Positions 1 to 5,774 of a stretch of 6,131 nucleotides of DNA are shown here, piece by piece. Each line of letters starts with the position of its first letter. The first letter of the stretch is position 1. Position numbers and translations under genes: made by a program. The stretch spans positions 1 to 6,131 of the forward strand of contig CANPWR010000077.1 in NCBI GenBank assembly GCA_947584825.1, given 5' to 3'. The notes below the pieces were generated by a model that saw nothing but the letters and a program-made list of their open reading frames with translations, searched no databases and was not told where the DNA came from. This DNA comes from an uncultured Clostridia bacterium (GTDB lineage: Bacteria; Bacillota; Clostridia; Oscillospirales; Ruminococcaceae).

Positions 1-728
1 ATATATGCTGAAACTCTCATTTTTACAGAACCAAAGTAGTGATCCTCAAGCTCTTGACCTTTAGGAGCAGGTGCGCCGAATAGTGTTCTTCCAGTATAAA
101 TGAGGTCCTTTCTCTTAGCGTAATCCTCTCTTTCAATGAGGAAGTATTCCTGCTCAGGACCGACTGTTGAAGAAACCCTATTTGCTTTTACGCCGAATAA
201 ATCGAGAATTTTAAGTGCAGATTTTGAAACAGCGTCCATAGAACGCAGCAAAGGAGTTTTCTTGTCAAGCGCCTCACCTGTATATGAGCAAAATGCTGTA
301 GGAATACAAAGAGAACCGTCTTTGATAAATGCAAATGAGGTAGGATCCCACGCTGTGTAACCTCTTGCCTCAAATGTAGCTCTTAGTCCGCCTGATGGGA
401 ATGATGAAGCGTCAGGTTCACCTTTAATAAGCTCTTTTCCGCTTAGCTCCATTATTACTCCGCCGTCCGAAGTAGGTGAGATAAAGCTGTCGTGCTTCTC
501 AGCAGTCAGACCTGTCATCGGCTGGAACCAGTGCGTAAAGTGGGTTGCACCCTTTTCAACTGCCCAGTCCTTCATTGCGTTTGCAACAACATTTGCGACA
601 GATAAGTCCAACGGCTCAGCGTTATCAATGGTTTTCTTCAGAGCCTTGAATGTTTCTTTCGGCAGTCTTTGTTTCATAACTCTTAAATTAAAAACGTCTT
701 CGCCGAAAAGTTCGGGAATATTACTCAT
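1..728 (-). CDS. glnN: Glutamine synthetase type III, N-terminal part (runs off left edge)
   Basis: This gene is read leftward from ATG at 728-726, and 242 complete codons are in the window with no stop. The product starts MSNIPELFGEDVFNLRVM. GSIII-like stretches follow: HFTHWFQPMTG (H63-G73), RATFEARGYTAWDPTS, and KDGSLCIPTAFCSYTGEALD. Near residue 189 comes VGPEQEYFL, whose Glu192 and Glu194 match the metal- and substrate-binding E-x-E strand of glutamine synthetases. The enzyme condenses glutamate and ammonia to glutamine using ATP, in the cytoplasm. Known GSIII proteins are about 700 residues, so roughly one third is visible. The start is supported by GGAGG (738-742 on the plus strand) ten bases upstream. 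It is transcribed away from a glutamate synthase operon, so the two halves of the GS/GOGAT cycle share one control region. GSIII is common in Bacteroides, ruminococci and some cyanobacteria. Confidence 0.95.
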   Translation of the reverse strand, partial: MSNIPELFGEDVFNLRVMKQRLPKETFKALKKTIDNAEPLDLSVANVVANAMKDWAVEKGATHFTHWFQPMTGLTAEKHDSFISPTSDGGVIMELSGKELIKGEPDASSFPSGGLRATFEARGYTAWDPTSFAFIKDGSLCIPTAFCSYTGEALDKKTPLLRSMDAVSKSALKILDLFGVKANRVSSTVGPEQEYFLIEREDYAKRKDLIYTGRTLFGAPAPKGQELEDHYFGSVKMRVSAY

Positions 729-765
729 TTGAATTTCCTCCATTTCAATTATAAATTATAAATAA

Positions 766-802
766 AAAGGCACTGCGGACTTTAAATGTCCACAGCGCCT
801 TT
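766..802 (-). terminator. Rho-independent terminator in the glnN leader (attenuator)
   Basis: Read on the minus strand, AAAGGCGCTGTGGAC (802-788) pairs with GTCCGCAGTGCCTTT (780-766) around a seven-base loop. This gives a 15-bp stem whose only non-Watson-Crick positions are two G-U wobbles. A TTTTT run and AT-rich sequence follow (768-761). The hairpin lies between the glnN promoter and its start codon, so it should stop transcripts before the gene unless prevented. On the plus strand the two wobbles become A-C mismatches, which supports a role in the minus-strand RNA. The spacing to the RBS (about 25 bases) argues against it serving as the end of another gene. Confidence 0.8.
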
Positions 803-807
803 GCTGT
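792..807 (-). promoter_or_regulatory. Hexaloop antiterminator hairpin in glnN leader (ANTAR-target-like)
   Basis: Minus-strand RNA ACAGC-AAAGGC-GCTGT forms a 5-bp stem closing a six-base loop. Loop position 1 is A and position 4 is G, the pattern described for RNA bound by ANTAR-domain antiterminators (NasR, EutV and relatives). Loop bases and the 3' arm (802-792) are also the first 11 bases of the terminator's 5' arm, so hairpin and terminator cannot form together. The inference is that binding of an ANTAR regulator under nitrogen demand stabilises this hairpin and lets RNA polymerase reach glnN. Known ANTAR targets usually show two such hairpins; I find only one here. The regulator gene is not in the window. 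Confidence 0.6.
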
Positions 808-818
808 TTACATTAGTT

Positions 819-847
819 AGTATATTCTTTTTATTTTCATTTGTCAA
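819..847 (-). promoter_or_regulatory. Sigma-A-type promoter for glnN
   Basis: On the minus strand there is a perfect -35 TTGACA (847-842), a 17-base spacer and -10 TATACT (824-819). Transcription should start near 811-813, only about 5 bases before the hexaloop hairpin. A promoter this close to consensus fits control by attenuation after initiation rather than by a weak promoter. Confidence 0.8.
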
Positions 848-1093
848 GTGTTTTTTATGTTTTTCTTGATATTTGTATATTTTTTCAATTGAAAAAGCTA
901 TTGGGACTAAAGTTTTAGTTATTTTTAATAACAAATCATTTAAGATTGAATGAAATCGTATTATATTAATATAGTATATCATTAAAAATGCAAGTCAAAC
1001 AATCAAAACTTGCAAAACATTGAAAAATTAAACGTATTTTTTAGCTTGATTTGGTTAAAATGAATTTTATATAAAAAATTCTGCAAAAAAAGC
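848..1093. other. AT-rich spacer between the two divergent promoters, no gene
   Basis: About 245 bases separate the two -35 boxes. The sequence is very AT-rich, with many A and T runs that could bend DNA. No ORF here has a ribosome site or recognisable product. It contains several short inverted repeats: ACTAAA-GT-TTTAGT (906-919), GTTATT-TTT-AATAAC (918-932), TGCAAGT-N12-ACTTGCA (989-1014) and GAATTTT-N6-AAAATTC (1062-1081). The last two are the best candidates for protein-binding sites, but short palindromes are expected by chance in DNA this AT-rich. Confidence 0.5.
989..1014. repeat. Inverted repeat TGCAAGT-N12-ACTTGCA, possible operator
   Basis: There are two perfect 7-base arms (989-995 and 1008-1014) with a 12-base spacer, so arm centres are about two helical turns apart. 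It sits between the divergent promoters, 80 bases upstream of the plus-strand -35. It includes G/C bases, unlike the purely A/T palindromes nearby. The geometry suits a dimeric regulator, but I recognise no known consensus. Its function is a guess. Confidence 0.3.
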
Positions 1094-1122
1094 TTGACAA
1101 TGAAATAGTGATATGATAGAAT
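1094..1122 (+). promoter_or_regulatory. Sigma-A-type promoter for the glutamate synthase operon
   Basis: This has a perfect -35 TTGACA (1094-1099), a 17-base spacer and -10 TAGAAT (1117-1122) with an extended -10 TG at 1114-1115. The predicted start is near 1129, about 12 bases before the hexaloop hairpin. The first spacer bases resemble those of the opposing glnN promoter (TTGACAATGAAATA here, TTGACAAATGAAAATA there). Confidence 0.8.
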
Positions 1123-1140
1123 GATTAAGGTTAATATTCG

Positions 1141-1154
1141 GGACAAAGGTGTTC
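1141..1154 (+). promoter_or_regulatory. Hexaloop antiterminator hairpin in the glutamate synthase leader (ANTAR-target-like)
   Basis: GGAC (1141-1144) pairs with GTTC (1151-1154, one G-U) around the loop AAAGGT, again with A at loop position 1 and G at position 4. The core CAAAGGYG is shared with the glnN leader hairpin. Bases 1149-1154 are also the outer 5' arm of the terminator that follows, so the two structures compete. This is the expected layout for antitermination by an ANTAR-domain protein. The stem is short and only one such hairpin is seen, so the assignment rests largely on the match between the two leaders. Confidence 0.6.
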
Positions 1155-1200
1155 ACTAAGCAGCAGGTCATACTGCGGCTGTTTTGTGAATGCTTTTTTT
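1149..1200 (+). terminator. Rho-independent terminator in the glutamate synthase leader (attenuator)
   Basis: GTGTTCAC (1149-1156) pairs with GTGAATGC (1186-1193). After one T-T mismatch, AAGCAGC (1158-1164) pairs with GCTGTTT (1178-1184), including G-U pairs. Seven T bases follow directly (1194-1200). It lies about 20 bases after the predicted transcription start and 75 bases before the first start codon, so it should cut off operon transcripts unless the upstream hairpin forms. The apex can alternatively fold as GCAG-GTCATA-CTGC, but that loop lacks the A1/G4 pattern. Confidence 0.85.
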
Positions 1201-1275
1201 GTTTAATTGATAATTAACCGACTAAACACTGAATACTATTGTATAATATAATTTATAAGTCAGGAGGAAGCTTGT
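1201..1275 (+). promoter_or_regulatory. AT-rich leader end with ribosome site for the amidotransferase gene
   Basis: This is 75 bases between the terminator and the first gene. AGGAGG at 1262-1267 lies 8 bases before the ATG and fixes the start. The 12-mer TAATTGATAATT at 1204-1215 recurs at 4015-4026. A TATAAT at 1242-1247 has no fitting -35 box. Confidence 0.6.
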
Positions 1276-2376
1276 ATGCTGAAAGAGGGAGAGATAAGAA
1301 TTCCATCAGGCTGTGCGATTTCAGGAATGATTTCAACGAGCGGAAAGAAAATCAACGGCTCTAAGATCGTCAAATCCATAGCGACTATGCACGACCGTTC
1401 TAACGGTTTGGGCGGAGGCTTTGCAGGGTACGGAATATACCCGCAGTATAAAGACCTTTATGCCTTTCACGTTTTCTATGATTCAAACAAGTCCAGAGAG
1501 GAGTGCGAAAGGTTCTTAGACAGACATTTTGACATTATCAATTTATCTAAGATCCCTGTTAAGCCTAATCAGACTATCACAGCTGAACCGCTTATCTGGA
1601 GATACTTTGTAAATCCTCTGCCGACAAAGCTTACTGACAGCCAGCTTGACGAAAAGGAGTTTGTGACAAGAAGCGTTATCAATATAAACTCCAACATCGA
1701 AGGTGCTTATGTATTCTCTTGCGGAAAGAATATGGGAGTTTTCAAAGCAGTAGGCTTTCCGGAGGACGTCGGAGACTATTTTAGACTGGATGAGTATGAG
1801 GGGTACGCTTGGACTGCTCACGGAAGATACCCTACAAACACTCCCGGTTGGTGGGGCGGAGCTCACCCGTTTGCAATGCTTGACTATTCAATCGTACACA
1901 ACGGAGAGATTTCAAGCTATGACGCCAACAGACGTGATATTGAGATGTACGGTTATAAGTGTACTTTACAGACAGATACCGAAGTTATTACATATATAAT
2001 AGATTATCTTTTAAGAAAACAAAAGCTGTCCTTAGAGGATGCTGCAAATGTTATAGCCGCACCTTTCTGGTCTACTATAGAAAGTATGCCTAAAAAAGAA
2101 AAGGATAAGCTAAATTATCTTAGAAACGCTTTTCCGGGATTGCTGATAACAGGACCATTTTCAATAATTCTCGGCTTTGAGGGCGGACTGATGGCTCTTA
2201 ACGACAGACTTAAGCTTCGGTCAATGGTAATAGGTGAAAAGGACGATATGGTTTATATGGCAAGCGAAGAGTGTGCCATAAGAGTTATAGAGCCTGAGCT
2301 TGATAAGATTTGGTCGCCTAAAGGCGGAGAGCCTGTTATAGCTACCTTACAGCCAAAGGCGATGGCAAAGCTTTAG
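1276..2376 (+). CDS. Glutamate synthase, class II glutamine amidotransferase subunit
   Basis: The 366-residue protein corresponds to the stand-alone N-terminal (GATase type 2) module of glutamate synthase. It releases ammonia from glutamine and should pass it to the synthase core encoded next. The expected nucleophile is Cys13 in PSGCAISGMI; the first 12 residues must be removed for Cys13 to become the N-terminal catalytic residue, as in other Ntn amidotransferases. Other visible active-site segments are GLGGGFAGYGIYP, AHGRYPTNT (A181-T189, Arg184 for the substrate carboxylate), HNGEI (His208-Ile212, Asn209/Gly210 for the oxyanion hole) and QTDTE (Asp234). The gap between Cys13 and HGRYPTNT is longer than in PurF, which fits the GltB type. 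ATG is preceded by AGGAGG. PurF or AsnB is unlikely, because no PRPP or synthetase domain follows and the next gene is a glutamate synthase core. Confidence 0.92.
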   Translation: MLKEGEIRIPSGCAISGMISTSGKKINGSKIVKSIATMHDRSNGLGGGFAGYGIYPQYKDLYAFHVFYDSNKSREECERFLDRHFDIINLSKIPVKPNQTITAEPLIWRYFVNPLPTKLTDSQLDEKEFVTRSVININSNIEGAYVFSCGKNMGVFKAVGFPEDVGDYFRLDEYEGYAWTAHGRYPTNTPGWWGGAHPFAMLDYSIVHNGEISSYDANRRDIEMYGYKCTLQTDTEVITYIIDYLLRKQKLSLEDAANVIAAPFWSTIESMPKKEKDKLNYLRNAFPGLLITGPFSIILGFEGGLMALNDRLKLRSMVIGEKDDMVYMASEECAIRVIEPELDKIWSPKGGEPVIATLQPKAMAKL

Positions 2377-2422
2377 ACGTAAGAAGCTAAAAGCAAGAGG
2401 CAAGAGATTAGAGATTTGAAAC

Positions 2423-2491
2423 TAGATATTAGAAGTTAACAAAAGTAGAAATAAGAAACTCTAACCTCTTATTTCTAACATCTAATATCTA
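2423..2491 (+). repeat. Long AT-rich inverted repeat in the spacer before the core gene
   Basis: The 128-base spacer 2377-2504 is a purine-rich, TTAGA-like degenerate repeat. It contains an outer perfect 11-bp pair, TAGATATTAGA (2423-2433) with TCTAATATCTA (2481-2491). It also has an inner perfect 11-bp pair, TAGAAATAAGA (2446-2456) with TCTTATTTCTA (2467-2477), around a 10-base loop. There is no T run after it, so it is not a normal terminator. It ends four bases before the CGGAGG ribosome site. It may be a dispersed intergenic repeat, or may affect RNA stability or translation between the two genes. Neither is shown. Confidence 0.6.
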
Positions 2492-2504
2492 AACGGAGGT
2501 TATT

Positions 2505-4010
2505 ATGGCGATAGATTTTTTATATCCCGAATTTGAAGTTGTAAGGGATAAGGATAAATGTATAGGCTGTCGTGTATGCGAACGCCAATGTGCAAATGAA
2601 GTTCATTCATATGACGAGGATCTGGACTGTATGGTTGCGGACAATGCAAAGTGTGTATGCTGTCACAGGTGCGTAGCACTTTGTCCGACAAGGGCTCTGA
2701 AAATCGTCAAGACTAATCATACTTTCAGAGAAAATGCAAACTGGAAAGGCGAGCATATCTCTGAAATATACAGGCAGGCAGGAACAGGCGGAGTTTTGCT
2801 CTCGTCAATGGGTAATCCAAAGGACTATCCTATTTACTGGGATAAGATGCTTATAAATGCGTCGCAGGTAACGAACCCGTCGATCGATCCGCTTCGTGAG
2901 CCTATGGAGACAAGAGTTTTCTTGGGTGCAAAGCCTGAGAAGGTCGAGTTTAACTCAAGGGGTGAGATAAAGAACAATCTTACACCGCAGTTAAAGCTTG
3001 ATATTCCTATAATGTTCTCGGCTATGTCTTATGGTTCTATAAGCTACAATGCCCATGAGAGTCTTGCAAGAGCCGCTGAGGAACTTGGAACTTACTACAA
3101 CACCGGTGAGGGCGGACTGCACAAGGATTTCTATAAGTATGGTCCTCATACCATTGTTCAGGTTGCGTCGGGACGTTTCGGAGTTCACAAGGATTACTTA
3201 AATGCTGGAGCGGCAATTGAGATTAAAATGGGACAGGGTGCAAAACCGGGTATCGGAGGACATCTTCCTGGAATAAAGGTCGGAGATGATATTTCAAAGA
3301 CACGAATGATCCCCGAAGGCTCAGACGCTATTTCACCTGCACCTCACCACGATATTTACTCCATTGAGGATTTGAGACAGCTTGTTTATTCTCTCAAGGA
3401 GGCATCAGATTATAAGAAGCCTATTATTGTTAAGATTGCGGCGGTACATAATGTTGCGGCAATAGCCTCTGGTATTGCAAGAGGCGGAGCCGATATAATC
3501 GCAATCGACGGTTATAGAGGTGGAACAGGAGCTGCTCCTACTCGAATCAGGGACAATGTAGGTATTCCTATTGAGCTTGCACTTGCAAGCGTTGACCAAA
3601 GACTTCGTGAAGAGGGAATAAGAAACAAGGTTTCAATCGTTGTTGGAGGTTCTATTCGCTCATCGGCGGATATTGTAAAAGCTATTGCGCTTGGTGCGGA
3701 TGCTGTTTACATCGGAACTTCTGCACTTCTGGCACTTGGCTGTCATCTTTGCAGAAGCTGTCAGCAGGGAAGATGCAACTGGGGTATTGCAACCCAGCGA
3801 GAAGATTTGGTAAGGCGTCTTAATCCTGACATCGGCTATAAGAGACTTGTCAATCTGCTTACTGCATGGAACCACGAAATTAAAGAGATAATGGGCGGTA
3901 TGGGTATCAACTCTATCGAGTCACTAAGAGGTAACAGACTAATGCTAAGAGGCATTGGCTTAACCGAGAAGGAGTTACAAATTCTCGGTATCAAGCACGC
4001 AGGAGAGTAA
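2505..4010 (+). CDS. gltB: Glutamate synthase core (FMN, Fe-S) with N-terminal ferredoxin domain
   Basis: This 501-residue archaeal-type glutamate synthase subunit makes glutamate from 2-oxoglutarate and ammonia on FMN. Residues 19-60 hold two ferredoxin motifs, C19-x2-C22-x2-C25-x3-C29 and C50-x2-C53-x2-C56-x3-C60. The TIM-barrel synthase domain follows. It shows GEGGLHKDFYKYGPH, the glycine-rich MGQGAKPGIGGHLPG, SPAPHHDIYSIEDL, KIAAVHN and IDGYRGGTGAAPT (Asp335 region, FMN and substrate loops). The family cluster motif is C413-x5-C419-x4-C424 followed by GIATQ, with an extra Cys416. It lacks both the amidotransferase and GXGXG domains of full-length GltB (about 1500 residues); these are separate genes on either side. 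CGGAGG five bases upstream sets the ATG start. Electrons probably arrive through the ferredoxin domain from the two proteins encoded next. Confidence 0.95.
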   Translation: MAIDFLYPEFEVVRDKDKCIGCRVCERQCANEVHSYDEDLDCMVADNAKCVCCHRCVALCPTRALKIVKTNHTFRENANWKGEHISEIYRQAGTGGVLLSSMGNPKDYPIYWDKMLINASQVTNPSIDPLREPMETRVFLGAKPEKVEFNSRGEIKNNLTPQLKLDIPIMFSAMSYGSISYNAHESLARAAEELGTYYNTGEGGLHKDFYKYGPHTIVQVASGRFGVHKDYLNAGAAIEIKMGQGAKPGIGGHLPGIKVGDDISKTRMIPEGSDAISPAPHHDIYSIEDLRQLVYSLKEASDYKKPIIVKIAAVHNVAAIASGIARGGADIIAIDGYRGGTGAAPTRIRDNVGIPIELALASVDQRLREEGIRNKVSIVVGGSIRSSADIVKAIALGADAVYIGTSALLALGCHLCRSCQQGRCNWGIATQREDLVRRLNPDIGYKRLVNLLTAWNHEIKEIMGGMGINSIESLRGNRLMLRGIGLTEKELQILGIKHAGE

Positions 4011-4013
4011 TGG

Positions 4014-4047
4014 ATAATTGATAATTGACAATGGACAGTTAATTGTC
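4014..4047 (+). repeat. AATTGATAATTGACAAT-type repeat in the spacer before the polyferredoxin gene
   Basis: The 53-base spacer holds tandem-like ATAATTG units followed by GACAAT (4027-4032) and its inverse ATTGTC (4042-4047), which can form a small hairpin. The 12-mer TAATTGATAATT (4015-4026) is also at 1204-1215. No T run follows. From memory, such low-complexity sequences recur between genes in many Clostridia; the role is unknown. Confidence 0.45.
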
Positions 4048-4063
4048 TATGGAGGAAAAGTGT

Positions 4064-4495
4064 ATGAAGCGAATTTATGTAGATGAAAAATGGTGCTTAG
4101 GCTGCCATTTGTGTGAATATAATTGTGCCTTTGCAAATTCGGGTAAGGATGATATGTCAAAAGCGCTGAAGAATGTTAAAATTAATCCCAGAATACAAAT
4201 AGAGGAGAAGGATGGAATATCCTTTGCGGTTTCCTGCCGCCACTGCGAGGAACCACTGTGCGTTAAGGGATGTATAACCGGTGCATTGTCGGTTGTTGAC
4301 GGCGTTATCGAAATCGATAAGGATAAGTGCGTGGGTTGTTATACATGTATTATGTCCTGTCCTTACGGAGCAATAATGCCGTCCGATGACGGAGTTGTTC
4401 AGAAGTGTGAGCTTTGTTTGAAAAACTCGCATGGAAAGCCTGCGTGCGTAGAGGGTTGTCCTAACCGAGCTATAATTTTTGAAGAGAAAGAATAG
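4064..4495 (+). CDS. Four-cluster [4Fe-4S] ferredoxin-like electron-transfer subunit
   Basis: The 143-residue protein has 16 cysteines in four groups: C11/14/17/21, C58/61/66/70, C89/92/95/99 and C115/118/128/132. This is the pattern of HycB/CooF/DmsB-type iron-sulfur subunits carrying four [4Fe-4S] clusters. There is no signal peptide or membrane segment, so it should act in the cytoplasm. It lies between the glutamate synthase core and an FAD oxidoreductase, so it probably carries electrons from the flavin protein to the core. The chosen ATG has GGAGG (4051-4055) eight bases upstream. An in-frame TTG at 4043 and ATG at 4049 lie in the repeat or in the ribosome site itself and are unlikely starts. 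Similar subunits also serve hydrogenases and CO dehydrogenase, but this context favours glutamate synthase. Confidence 0.88.
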   Translation: MKRIYVDEKWCLGCHLCEYNCAFANSGKDDMSKALKNVKINPRIQIEEKDGISFAVSCRHCEEPLCVKGCITGALSVVDGVIEIDKDKCVGCYTCIMSCPYGAIMPSDDGVVQKCELCLKNSHGKPACVEGCPNRAIIFEEKE

Positions 4496-4507
4496 GGGGC
4501 GGTGTAA

Positions 4508-5734
4508 ATGAGTAAATATGTAATTATCGGAAATTCAGCAGGAGCTATAGGATGTGTTGAGGGAATAAGAAGCGTTGACAAAGACGGTGAAATTACACTT
4601 ATTGCGTCTGAGCCTCATCACACATATTCAAGACCGCTTATATCTTATCTTCTCTATGGAAAGACCGATGAGCAGAGAATGAAATACCGGCCGGACAGCT
4701 TTTATAAGGACAATAAGGTCAAGAAGATGCTGGGCAAGACGGTCGTTTCAATTGATGAAAAAGAAAAGAAGGTAACGCTTTCAGATGGCAGAGAAGTGGC
4801 TTATGATAAGCTTATGGTTGCAACGGGTTCTGTACCTTTTGTTCCGCCTATGGATGGACTTGACAAGGTTAAGAAAAAGTTCAGCTTTATGACCCTTGAT
4901 GATGCACATAAGTTAGAAAAGGCAATTTCACCGCAGAGCAAGGTGCTTATTGTCGGGGCAGGATTGATAGGTCTTAAATGTGCAGAGGGAATCAACGATA
5001 AAGTAGAAAGCATAACTGTCGTCGATTTGGCAGACCGTATTCTCCCATCGATTCTTGATTCTGACGGCTCGGCAGTTGTTCGCAGGCATATTGAGTCTAA
5101 GGGTGTTAAATTCTATCTCAGCGACAGCGTAAAGAAGTTTGAGAAAAATAAGGCAACGCTTGTGAGCGGTAATGAGATCGACTTTGATATACTGGTGCTG
5201 GCTGTGGGAGTTCGCCCATGTGTTTCGCTTATTTCCAACATCGGCGGCAAGGTCAACAGAGGTATAGTCACAGATGATAAGTGCAGAACATCGATAAAAG
5301 ATATTTATGCGGCAGGCGACTGTACAGAGTCTCACGATGTTTCAAGTAATACGAATAAGGTCATGGCATTGTTGCCTAACGCATATATGCAGGGTGAGAC
5401 TGCAGGTATAAATATGGCAGGAGGAAACGTTTCATATGATAATGCAATTCCTATGAATGCCATTGGTTTCTTCGGACTTCACATTATCACAGCAGGAACT
5501 TATGAAGGTGAGTGCTATACTAGCAGTGATGATGAAAATTATAAGAAGCTGTTTTATAAATCAAACCGACTTAAAGGATACATAATGATAGGCGATATAA
5601 AGAGAGCGGGAATTTACACTAGCCTTATAAAGAAGCGTACTCCGCTTAGCTCTATTGACTTTGATTTGATAAAGGAAAAACCGCAGCTTATGGCTTTTTC
5701 AAGAAAAAGCAGAAAAGAGTTTTTGGCAAAGTAA
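4508..5734 (+). CDS. FAD-dependent NAD(H) oxidoreductase of the glutamate synthase operon
   Basis: This 408-residue class I pyridine-nucleotide oxidoreductase resembles the rubredoxin/ferredoxin reductase and NirB N-terminal families. The FAD-binding start is YVIIGNSAGAIG (residues 4-15), then a TGS motif near residue 106. The NAD-binding VLIVGAGLIG is at 146-155, with acidic Asp173 at the end of the next strand (suggesting NADH over NADPH). The second FAD motif is DIYAAGDC (Asp271). The site that holds a redox cysteine in NADH oxidases reads SRPLIS (41-46), with no cysteine, so flavin-only electron transfer is expected. The last 90 residues look like the NADH-rubredoxin reductase C-terminal domain. 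It probably feeds NADH electrons to the preceding Fe-S protein, replacing GltD. The start is 12 bases after the previous stop, with AGGGGGCGG before it, so the two are likely translationally coupled. Confidence 0.88.
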   Translation: MSKYVIIGNSAGAIGCVEGIRSVDKDGEITLIASEPHHTYSRPLISYLLYGKTDEQRMKYRPDSFYKDNKVKKMLGKTVVSIDEKEKKVTLSDGREVAYDKLMVATGSVPFVPPMDGLDKVKKKFSFMTLDDAHKLEKAISPQSKVLIVGAGLIGLKCAEGINDKVESITVVDLADRILPSILDSDGSAVVRRHIESKGVKFYLSDSVKKFEKNKATLVSGNEIDFDILVLAVGVRPCVSLISNIGGKVNRGIVTDDKCRTSIKDIYAAGDCTESHDVSSNTNKVMALLPNAYMQGETAGINMAGGNVSYDNAIPMNAIGFFGLHIITAGTYEGECYTSSDDENYKKLFYKSNRLKGYIMIGDIKRAGIYTSLIKKRTPLSSIDFDLIKEKPQLMAFSRKSRKEFLAK

Positions 5735-5774
5735 TCGGAAGGAGGAAAGCTCTAAAGGGAGCGTGAATATACTT

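Noticed and set aside
136..360. Plus-strand ORF of 74 codons opposite glnN
   Set aside because: It lies wholly inside the recognised glutamine synthetase reading frame on the other strand and has no ribosome site or family resemblance.
782..982. Minus-strand ORF of 66 codons in the divergent spacer
   Set aside because: It covers the glnN promoter and part of its leader, has no ribosome site, and its composition (Ile, Lys, Asn rich) is what random AT-rich DNA gives.
766..1200. Glutamine riboswitch, T-box or other metabolite riboswitch in the leaders
   Set aside because: Each leader has only about 40-70 bases before the end of the terminator, too short for a metabolite aptamer of these classes, and no T-box or glnA-motif sequence is seen.
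1242..1247. TATAAT as a second promoter downstream of the attenuator
   Set aside because: The -35 position (about 1219-1224, CGACTA) does not match TTGACA well. A TATAAT is expected by chance in this AT-rich leader.
4043..4063. Earlier TTG start (or ATG 4049) for the four-cluster Fe-S protein
   Set aside because: The TTG lies in the repeat hairpin and ATG 4049 overlaps the GGAGG site. ATG 4064 is correctly spaced from GGAGG, and MKRIYVDEKWC fits the family start.
4928..5335. Minus-strand ORF of 135 codons
   Set aside because: It is antisense to the NAD-binding part of the FAD oxidoreductase; no ribosome site and no recognisable domain.
5763..5774. GTG start for the GXGXG subunit
   Set aside because: It is in frame but only one base from GGGAG and 17 from GGAGG. 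ATG 5775 is more plausible, though its 13-base spacing is also not ideal.
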